Below, piece after piece: positions 25,284 through 37,200 of a stretch of 64,000 bases of DNA (its first letter is position 1; each line of letters opens with the position of its first letter). The notes beneath the pieces are model-generated. The model was given only the letters and a program-made list of their open reading frames with translations. It made no database searches and had not been told where the DNA came from. The DNA is from Lutjanus erythropterus (taxonomy: Eukaryota > Chordata > Actinopteri > Lutjaniformes > Lutjanidae). Made by a program: the position numbers and the translations under genes. The stretch covers positions 7,192,864 to 7,256,863 of the forward strand of contig CM034613.1 in assembly GCA_020091685.1 (NCBI GenBank), given 5' to 3'.

Positions 25284-28200
25284 TGCATAGATGCACACAT
25301 GAACCCACTCCAACATATATGCCACTTGACACACACTGAGTGAGAACAGAGCTGGAATGGAGACAGTCTAGGCTGGTTTCACAGCCACGGATTAAAGCTA
25401 ATCCTGTAAGAAATGTCTTTGAATGTAGATTTTCATTAGAGGGAAGTTTTGCGATAAGAGCTATTTTCAGACTAGACCAAAATCCATGTGTGTGAATTGA
25501 CTATCTGATGGTTATTGGTTACTCCATCAGTCTATAATAGTAAAGCATACCTATCTACAACAGCAGGCATTGACACTAGGCCTAATATTCTGAAACACTG
25601 ACTCACACCAATACCCCTTTTCCGTAGACTTGTGCTGGCCTGGTTTGACTTGGTTTAACTCGGCACATCAGCGCAGCACAACAGGGATTTGCATCTGCAG
25701 TATAGTGGGGCTACCTGGCTGAAGGCGCGTCTTTAACAAAGTTGAGCTTACCTCAAGTCAAGCAGCCATAAAATGGCAAATAAACAGTTAATTTCCTATA
25801 ATTTCTTCACAATAAAAGTCCCGTTTTATCTTGTTAATCAAAAGCTTTGATTATGAAGTACCAAACTCAGGAAAGGTTTTCATCAGAGGTAACTTAACAT
25901 GACTCCTATCCACAAACTGCATTTCTTTAACATGCACCACTCATTCATTCACATATTCATCCTGCTGCAACCCAAGCCAGGAAGCACACTGAAGTAACAG
26001 GCACAAAGGAATCAGTATGTTTGTGAAACATGGAATATTTGGTGGCCACAGAGTAACAGGGCCATGGTTAATGTGAAACCCCGAACAGCATTGTTTTCTT
26101 TCACTCCTTTACCAGTTGAATATTTACAAAAATTAATTCAAAATTACATCATAACAAATAAGGCAAGTTTTTATACTCAAACATCCAGCTACAGTTAAAT
26201 CATGAACCAAACTTTCAAGGTTAGAAATCATGTGTGTGCTGCAATCAGAGAGCAATCACGCTTTGGCTCGAGTCTTTGAAATGACCTGCCCCGGGAGATG
26301 AGGCTGCAAAAAGAAGTCAATATCTGATTTTAACATCAATAAATCATCACAACTTTAATCCTGGGAGATAACTATGATTACCATAAACAAACAGCAGGAA
26401 GATCTGCAGCCACTGCCGACTCTCTACATTTTATTTAAAAGAAATGTACAGTACTAACTGGTTTTGCTATGAAAATACTGTTGGATTTTATTCCAGCTTT
26501 CACTACTGTAGTGACTAAGATGCGTATTTAGTGTGAATAAGGGAGGGTATGCTCTATTTTAAAAACTTAAAGTGAAAAGGAGGGGAGGACAGGAAACAAA
26601 CCTCTTTTAGACAAAGATAAATGAGGTTTAGGGGAAATGGAGTCCAAACCTTGAGAAACTAACACATTTATTTATAGCAGGGCTTCCCCTTCAATATATA
26701 TTCAGTGGGGCAGGACAGTCCTTAAGGCTCTGCTCTGCCTCATAATATGAAAAAATTTATCAGTAAAATGTTATCATTTCAAATGTATTTCCTCAAAATC
26801 AATAGATCATTTATCTGCACAAGAGTCTGTCATCTGTCTTAGGAGTGTGTTAACAACACTGGACAGTACAATCACTGTTATTACACACTGCTGAACTGAA
26901 TCAATCCAGCATGTCGCCATTAGGTTAATATATATAATATTAAAGAGGCCAACTAACTAATATATCTAAGGTCCCTGGTGTTTGAATTGAATCACATCAA
27001 TTTTGTTTTATACTATAGTTGGTTTTACAATGCTTTACAAGAGGAGTATAAGAAAAGTAGAGTTATACTTTGCTGAAAATAAAGCAATTGCACAGACACA
27101 CACCTATAACGAATACACAGACGATTCTATACCCTCACGAGGGCATTCAGACATGCCCGCTTTCAAAATGAAGCTACAAAGTGACACTGCTGAGAAATCC
27201 CCCTGAAGCGGAGCAGTGGCATCATGGGAAAGACGTCCTTTCTCATCACAGCCAGAGCTGAGTGAAAAATATTCTGCCACACACCTCTAGTTTGATAGAC
27301 TCCAAAAATAGCTCTGTAAATCTCTCTGGAAAATGGGATTCCTCTAAATAAGCCGATGACTTCTATATGCTGCTGGTGGAGAGGGACGCTGAAAGAGAGA
27401 GGGAGGGAACTGGGACTCTGTTCTAACAACTGAGATGTAGGCAAAGCCTGTGATCACATTCTTTTGCATTTATTTCTCACATTTATTTATCCGTGGATGG
27501 TTGACCATACCCACACACCTTGCTGAATGTGTGTATGAACGCGGATAAGCTGAACAACCCCTGAATTTATGCATTTTGTGTATTTATCCACTTCTACCAG
27601 GCTGAAAACAACTTTCAGTGTCCTGCTGAAGTTTTTCAGCATCTGTAACGGAGGAAAGGGAAACATGGTTGAGCCGGTGACGATGGCTGACATTTAACCT
27701 TTTACCACCCACTGTTCAGCCCGCGGTCAATTTCAAATAGAGCCCTGTGTCCTAAAAATAGCCTAATGCACGAACATAGAAGAGCAGAGTACAAACTGAA
27801 GCCTTAAAGATCCAGTGTGTACGATTTCTGGGGAACAATTGGCAGAATATGACAGAAATGTTACATGCATTGTTTTCATGGGTATATAACCACATGAACA
27901 TATATTATACGTACAGAGGGGGCAGGTGTTCTTCCATGGAGGCTGCACACATGCAAAAGAGTTCAGTTTCAGCCTCATGTAACCTTACACATGATACCAA
28001 CAACAACAATAAAAAAAATAAATAAAAAAAGACTTTTTTCTACACAGAAAACCCACAGGAACCAAAAAGGGAATCAATGAAGAATCAGATCAACAAGCAG
28101 AATCAATAATGCCATTGGTATCGATAAAATCTTATCAGTCCCCATCCCTCCTCACGTACTGTTTTAATGTACTAAAAAGCATGTCTGTATGGAAGTATGG

Positions 28201-31200
28201 TATTATGGCATATTTCTTGGCCAGAAACGGTGACTTCTTTGCAAGGAAACAAAAAGATATCCTTGGAGTCGTGTCATGCATCGCAAAGAGGTTGCTAGGT
28301 AACCAGTCGAGACTGAAGCCTTGCTGTGTCATATTTAATAGACAGATAATGAGAGCGGTATCTATCTTCTCATCTAACTCATGGCAGGACAGAAAATAAG
28401 ACAATGAGGAATTCCTTTAAAGAAATATGTTGAAGTTCATTGCAAGGGTCTAACAATCACAAATTGTCTAATTGTTTTGATTCAGACAAACCATCATCTG
28501 ACTCCTTTTTGCTGAGATACAGAAATGCTTTCATATCAACTGTGTTTACAAAAGCACAGCTTCAACATGTTCCTATTAAATCTCTGCTCAGTTTTCTACG
28601 CTACGTTAAGCAGTGGTAACAGAATCTTCATTTTGAATGTAGATGCTGAGTGTTTAAGTACTGAGTAGCTCCAGTGAAACCGTCTGGAAAGAGGCTCTTG
28701 TTCAGGGCACCTTGATAATGTTGTCTGTGTCAAAATGATATTTACAATTACTGTGGCACATCCTCTACCTCTGCGTGACCTTTCTGTTATTTTAGACAAT
28801 AAAACTCTAATACAGCCGCTGATCATGCCATAACAATAATCTTAAAAAGCAGCCTCATCCCAAAAGGAGCAATTCAATCCGTTACAAATGACTCCTGACT
28901 GCTGCTATAGTCTCCATCGGATGTTATCTGTGCTGTTCACCCGGTACTTCTTGCAGCCTCACCTCGCACGCTAATAGCGGGATTAATCCCAGACAACTGA
29001 GCTGCTGAAAGGTGAGCAATTCCGCCTGCTCGCTGTTTATGAATTCATATCAAGGCAGAAGATTAGCTCAAAATAGGCCTTTTAGAGAGGAGGGATGGAG
29101 AAGCTGCAATTTAATCTGATTGGGGGGGGGGTGTTAGACCACTGAGCCAGGTGTGTATATGCATGTGTACACTGGTGTGTGTGTTTGTGAATGTGTTTAA
29201 TACGACAAACAGGGCTCAGAGTGGTGACAGACAGTGTGTCTAAACCACCTGCAGAGAGAGAGGAGGCAGGAGGCTGTCAGTGTCTTCCAGCTCTTCACTG
29301 CTGCTTTGATGCCAGCTACACTGTGATACCATGTCCCACTAAATGACAGGCAATTATCACTGAAAGAGAAAAGTGTCACTGCAAGTTTACTTTTACATTT
29401 TAGGGCAGCAGGGTAGCCTAGTCGTTTGAGAAACTGGTCTTTTACCATTCCTTTTCAAACCATACATTTCCACATTTAAATGTCGAAATGCGAGACCAAT
29501 GCTATATATTTTATTGAGTTTTGTATTTACATTATCCCAACAATGTTTAAACACAAAAGAAAAGAAAATGGTGCAGTTCCTACTAGCAGCTAGGTGCTAT
29601 GACTTCCAGGAAAGCACAGGATACATCAGTTACAACAGAGTGATGAAGGAGGTCACTGAACATGACTAAATATAAGATGAATAAGACATTACCTCATCTG
29701 ACATGATTTCTGCATGAGTCCGGTCAGATTTTCATGTTTAAGAAAACAATTCCCATAATAATAACAATCTCACACTACTTGTATGTGAGAGACCCTTACA
29801 TATTGTGCATTTAAGAGATCAACTATGTCTCAAATTAGGCTAACTAATCTCTATGAACAGATATCTGCACATTAATGCAGAATCTGTAGGCAAAGGAGAA
29901 GATTTCGGTATCAGAAGAGTTCTGGTTTTTAATTGTTGTCCGTTTGTAGTCTGAGTAGTGTCCATTTGTGTGGGGTTTGCTTACATGCAGATAAACAGTC
30001 CCTATGGGGAGCAAAAGAGGTGGAGTGCATTGGCCAAAATGCAATCTCAGAACCCACCAGCTATCATCTGACAAGGACTTAGCTTTTTATTAGCTTTGTA
30101 AAATTTTATCTGTATTCATAAGCAGATCTGTTTACAGAGATTAGCTCCACTCTGGTGTCTGAAGTTGCTAACCAGACTGTAAACAAAGTCAGCACTTCTA
30201 ATTTAGTTACAAGCAGACGTTAAACACTCCAATATGGCAACTGTGCAGAATACATTGTAGAGATGGATGCGAAGCTAACAAAACAGAGTTATTCATCTTG
30301 TATTATCCCTAACTTTAGGGAATCGTGACATAAAAGGCATTTTTTTCTACGGAAAATGCTTTTTTCCTACAGATGTCAGTTTATGAGCCTCAACAAAAGT
30401 CAAAATGTGGAACAGACCAACAGGCAAGGCTTGGCCAAGCAGTTGTTGATGACTTGCAGCCCCTACCAGCTGGTTAGGAGGAGTGAGGAGTCAGCAGGCA
30501 GTATAAAACAGAGCAGTCAATAAAATAGGACTTTAAAGGTTTGAGCATAAAGTCAGAAATGTGGACAAAAATATAAGGCTAATGGGTCCAGTGGTATGTG
30601 AGATTAGATGTAGACAGTAGCTCCACCCCTGTCGCACAGTGGGGGAGATTATAGTGGACAAACTGTGTTACATTTTCATGTTAATATTCAACTGTGTTCG
30701 AACCTAAAAACTTGGGTCCAACACTCAGTTTTGCGCCACACTGGGTGAGCAGGTACAGGCTGAATGACTTCAGCTCAATCTCACACCCACTGACTGATGC
30801 AGACATCATACCTGAATTTTACATTACGGCTTAGTCGCCGTGTCCATTAGTACACCCAACATTTGGAAGTGTTGCTATTTGAAGTTAATACGTTTTCAGA
30901 AACGTCACATCAATTATTTGAAAAGAGGCAAGAAATATCTGTCACTTTGTGCCCCTCCAACATTCCAAGACGCATGATAAAAAAAACTTTTTTAAGGATA
31001 ACTGAGAAGTGTCAGTGTGGATGACGAGGTGTGTGGCAAACATTCAGTTTTTAAATGTTTTTTTCCAGCAGCTCAGACAGCTACAGTCTGCACGTAAGAC
31101 ACTGTTATCAGTTGACAGCTGCAACCCGAATGATTCCTCCCTCTTCGCCTCAGGAATACTTGAAGTGTGATTATGAAAGAGCAAAAATCACGATGTCAGC

Positions 31201-34200
31201 CTTGGTTATTAAAATGAGCAGCGGAGGAGATAATATGTCATGCAATGTCAAAACACTTCTTACCGAACACGCCACATTCCCTAAGTCCTATTTAATTAGA
31301 TACCATGAAAGACACTTAATGAATGATGTGATGTCTGTGGCCACTCTACTGTGTTTAAATCACAGACAGTTGTTGATTTGTCACAGTGCCTTATTCAATA
31401 GAGGTGATGAACAGAGGAAAATTAACATCAACTAAATTCTGTTTTGTATTCATTTCCAGCTTTCCAACAATTAAGATTTAATGCTGCTAAAGTGCTAAAA
31501 AAGGTGTCAGTGAGCAACAATGACCATCATTTATGGCAGGCAGGATGAATCTCATCTATGCTGCTTGGCACTGGTGTGTGCTCACTGATGAAAACTGAAC
31601 AATGCCGACCTAATCAAATACAAACACTTCAGTCATTTACTGCTGCAGTGCCATGGAGCTGGACTGGCTGCCACATGAATACAGGCTGTCAGATCCAAAA
31701 TGGCATTAACAGAGAATTAGTCAGCCAGAGCAGCCATGTGGGCCCCCGGTCCCAAGCCTGCATGAAAAAACAACAACAACTGAGCCCTGAGCACCAGAGC
31801 ACCAGAGCAGGGCTCCTCTAGTGAGGCGGGAAGTCACAGCAGTGGAGACAGAATCCAGCTGTGAGTCCACCGGCGATAATGGACCGGAGTGGGAGACTGG
31901 CCAGACGCTGTGTTGATCCGACAGGCTAGCAGCTAGCCTGGCTAAGTGAGCTGCTCTCCCAAAGGGGATAAAGTTGCCACTCCGATAGTTAAAATTTAAC
32001 CAGGAGGGATTTTTTTTTTCTCCTCCCAAAATAAAATATGCATCACATTGCATAAAAGTTTGTGCAGCCTTGAAAAGGTTAGAACATTTGGGAGGAGAAA
32101 TTCAGTGCTGGATAAATACACCCAATATCAAAGGCTACAGTGCACAGAGAAAACTCTCTGCTCAATTTTGTCTTCTTTTTTTTAATACAGTTGCATCAAT
32201 AATTATATCTAAATAAACAGAAAATAAACCCATTTTTGCAGGAGTTTCAGGCACTTGCAGATGCTTGCATTTCTGTCTTATGACATAAAAGACCGTGATA
32301 TGCTAAGTTAGTCATAGCTTTAAAGGGTAACTTCGGTATTTTTCAACCTGAACCTTATTTCCCATGTTTTTGTGTCTAAGGGTGTTTTCACACAAAGTCC
32401 AAATCAAGTTCATGTTTTCATAGTAAAGAACTATACATGACATACATCCTGTCCTTAATACCTACATAAGCTGCCTGTTGTCAGTTCAACTTCACTCCCT
32501 TCCTTTTCATCCTGCTCCAATCTTTTCACACTAGAAACAAACCAAACCATGGTTGAATTTAATCTGACCAAGATCAACCTGACCGAGGTTTGTCTGCTTT
32601 GTTCAGGCCATGGTACGGGGGAGGTTTCGCACCTGTATTTTAGTTTGGATCAAACTAGATAGGTAGGTGTGAAAGCACCCGAAGTGACTAATGAAGACAA
32701 CAATTTATTTTTCTAACAATTTTTGAAATTGGTCCACTATTGAGGGAGCGTGCTGCAGCCGGTAGAAGCGAAACTCAGCTACAGTGTAATCCTTCTGAAC
32801 TACTGCACACTTCTGAAAGTGAAAGTGCTTGGTTTCTGTCTCTGTAGAGCTCATACAGAGACAGACTCAAAAAAAACACCTTTCCACAGTTCCAACGGTT
32901 GTTTGGTCAAATTAAACACTTAATTCACCAAGGTAGATATGAAATATTCTTGCAGTACACACTGTTTCTCCCCTCTGCTTTTTGATGTTTTGACATCCCT
33001 CTCACTGATATTTCCACATCTAACATTGTGAATAAAGGGTATATTCTGACCAAACCAGAGCTGGTGATTGTTGAAACTGGAAAGATGAGCCAAGATGTTT
33101 TATTTTGTTTCTATTTTGATGATGTTAAGGCAAAGGGCGACAGGTTAGTTTGGCCAGAGCACAAAAACAGCTGTTTCTGGTTAAAACAAAACATATCTTA
33201 CTCTTTAAAATAAAGTCCATCTCTGCGGCAATCCTTTCCATAATGTTGTCTGACACCTATAATAACAATCTGAGCCTGCCAGTGGCAAAAACAAGCATTT
33301 TAGTGAACTCTGATGGTAAGCAGCTTCCAAAAGGGATGTTGTAGCTTGGTTTCGCTTCTGTGAGCTGCAGCGCTCTCCCTTATTACTAGACCAATTTCAA
33401 AAATTGTTGTCCCCATTAGTAACTTAGACACAAAAATAAGGGAAAACAGGGTTGAAAAATACATAAGTTTAACATCTCTGCCTGTATAAGGTCATTACTG
33501 CAATATTTCATATCAAGGAGCAGCAGTTTTTATGAAGCACACTGAGTTTTCAGGCATTTACTTCAGTATCTATGTTATGATGAGACGTGATCTATATAGT
33601 CCACCCCTATTAGCTACCTATGACATTTTCTATGGCAAGTGTACATGATAAAGTATATTTGAAATTATGACAATTATATAATAGAAAAGAAAGTTTGGAA
33701 ACTGTATCTCCATGTTTTGGAACAACTGCAAATTCTTTTTGAGCCACAACAATCAGAGAAAAATCTTGAGACTCCAGTGAGACTAATAAATATGCAGACC
33801 CTCATGCAACATCAATCACACATACACACAAACGCAGACAGGCTTTGTTTTGTTTGGTTTTGTTTTTCATTTTTCATCACAGCTCAAGGTGAACTTCTGA
33901 CTTGTGCCTCTCCTGACTTGGAGGAAACAACACTCTGGTGCTGATCACCACTCTCTTGTCTAACCGCCTCCACTTATCACTGTTCAAGCCTAAATGTGCA
34001 TCAAGCTAAGTGGCCTAAGTGTGAAGAATAGAGGAAAACAAAAAGGGGCTGATGTAAGAAGCTCATCAGGGAGGCAAGAAGTGGGCAAAGTGAAGATCTA
34101 GCATACTGTATGAAGAGAAAGACTTGTTTATGAGCATTTCTTTATAAAACAATTAATTCTCCAAAATCAAAACCTGTCAAAGCCTTCACTGAGACAGAAC

Positions 34201-37200
34201 AGCGCTCATGACTTTTAAAACTTGCATCAAAAGAATCCAAACTGACTGACGTGAGAGGCAAGATGAACTCTGAACTGAACTCTCTCAAGCTGGCTAACAA
34301 ACTTTTGAAAAGTTGGGTTAGGGGTTATGTCTGGCCCGAGCTAGCACCCGATCCTCTGCTCCACCGGTTGCATGGTTTTACTTCTGCCTTCATCAGACTT
34401 TTGTTTTTCAAAAAGATATATACAGTAGCGCCCACCACGCTTGCCTGAAGGCAAACCACAGTGTTTACTCAAACGGAGGGTAAATAAGAGCCTCTTCTTG
34501 GATCTGTCAGGCTGTGAAGAAATTCACTCGGTGCACTTGTGTGCGTGTGTGTGCCAGTTTAATCTCTTTTCTTTTTCCCCTTTTCCCTGACAGTGTGCAA
34601 AAAGCCCAGTGGGGATCCCTCTACAGCTCAAACTTTAGAAAAACCTGGCAAAAACAGACACTAGAGTCAGCATCCATGCACACATTGCACGCACATACAC
34701 CTGTACCGCTAGGACGAAGCTCCTCCAGCAGGTCGGCATGCCGTAACAAGGCCCCCTCCATCAAAAGGATGATATTTGCTTTACGGCGCTGCCTTTCATC
34801 CTCCGTGGGGCCTTGAGAGGCATCGCTCCTAATGCAGCTACCACCGCGTACTTAACTTTATATTCCTAGAATTCAACACAAACCCGTCTTGCCTGTGTTG
34901 AAAGCGCCAAACTTTTTTTTTTTTCTCCTATTCACAGTCGGAGCTGTCACAGCGGGGCAGTGAGGCACAGGGTATGAAAAAAACCAGCAAACCATTGGTG
35001 ATTATGCCACAGAAAGCAGCCTCAAAACTGAAAAAAAAAAAAGTTACTGGGAGATTCTCAACCAAGAGAGAGCGGAAGCAGACAAAAAGTGGGAAGCAGA
35101 GGGCTTTGCAGCAGAATCATGAAAAATGAAATACGAACACAGGAAAAGGCAGAATAACACCTAAAATAAGTTGAAAGTTTACACAGAAAAAAAGACTCTC
35201 TGCCTGAAATAATAAAAACAGACCTGGGTGTCATTTTGATTTGTGTGATTTCTCCCTGGGTGAAGCTATTTTGAAATCTGCCTGTCAACCAATGTAATAC
35301 TACTAATTTGACAATGATAGCACAACTGTGAGTTATGATATTCTGGGCTGAGCAGAGCACAGACCTCTTGCCAGAAAAATCCAAAATTCACTTTAGTGAG
35401 TTGAGCAGGAAACAAGAAAAAAACATGGACTAAACTTCAAGGATGCTGGCCAAACATGTTTTGTTTCCAGCGTGCATGGACAGAGTGATAGTTACAAGAG
35501 AGAACAAGGATGACAGGGGACAGCAGGGAGGGGGGAGAGTGCCACCTATTGGACAAACAAACATACTTCACTCTTTACTCTCAACTGACTATTTAAAAAA
35601 ACAATGCATCTGAGACGGCTTCCACCTCTCAGTAGTTCAGGTTATGTATGAAAGTCAGTGAGCATGGACGACACATGACGAAAGCACGACACAGGACGAA
35701 AGCATGAATCATTTACTGGATGTGCTTGAATTCCAACAGAAGCAAATTTGCATGTGAAAGACGCCAAATGTGCAAGTTTCAAATCATTACATCCACTCAG
35801 GCAAATTACAAGCCTCTGATTTCACATATAATGCTTGAAAAAAACAACAACAACCATGCGATAAACGTGTCTGTCAAGGGATTAAATTGAAGATATTGTA
35901 CCTGGTCCATCATTTCAATGCTTAGTCTACAGTGTTGATCATGTTCGTCACACGCGCTGCCTCACAACCTGAGTCATAGAATGAGTCTGCAAAAGAGAAC
36001 CCTTTCTCATCCTGTTTAAATGAGATCTCACAGCTTTCTCCTTTTTGCTCCGATTAAATTTGGCATCACATTTCTACAGACAGAAAGTGAGAGATCCAAA
36101 ACGACCACTGAGATGCTACAGATTGAGAGCAGAATTACGTCTCAGATATGAATGAAAAATATCACTTTAAGAATGAAATACAGAGCAGAACGTGAAGGCA
36201 GGACTTGCCATAATTAGACCTTTCACTTCCATCTTCCCTTTGGCATAAATTTGCATAAAGCACAGTGTTTTCATATATTTTATCCTTTTCAGGATGCTGC
36301 AAAAGCCTCCTAATGCACTGAATCTACTACGGGACTCTTACTGAAGTCTCCTTTATCACTGCAAACACGTTTGAACACACAGAGAGAAGTATGACTAGCA
36401 AAAACAGCATGATGTACTACATTAATTGTACTGAGTGAAAGCACAGCTCCCTGCGTGTTCAGGCATGTTCAGAAGCCAACCGATCAAACTGTGGTTGTAC
36501 TGGGCAGCTTCTAAGTGAGAACATGTCTAATAGTGTGTAAGTGTGAAGCAGGCTGTTCCAGGGTAAGATTGCTCATTGCTTTATTTACCCTGGGTAAATA
36601 AAAAAGGTTAGAAACGTGCACATCTCCAAACTAAGGAAAAGGGGGTAAAGAATAGACCACAACATATACAATACAGACAGGTGTATTAGTTTTATCTGTG
36701 TTAAAGCCACTGAAAACCCAAACCCACAACAGCCTCCTATGTAATTCAGGGTATTTTGTGCGTAACAGTAAAAATATAAAAAGAAATTAGAATTACAAAT
36801 TAGTTTTAATCCAAATTTGAAACATTTCATGATGTTTTCTCCCCTGATATTGTGATATTGTTACTTTGGACAAAATTTCCACAACTAATGGCACAAACCA
36901 ATCATAAAAAATCCATACCAGTTGTCCCACTCAAGCAGGTGCAACAAATCCTTTCTGCTCCCGCTTAATCTCACAAATTATAACTTGGAAATCTAACCAC
37001 AGAGACACACAGCACACTGAAGCCCCCATGAAGTGCTGCCTGCTTCCATTCAGCACCCATGTTAGTCAACTGGACTGTATGTACAGATAGATTCAGCATC
37101 TGTTCTATTTTTTCCATGCTCTGCGAGCGATTCTGGCACGAAAACACACTGATAATGTACCATAAACAATATTGATGATATATTATATGTGACAGCAATG

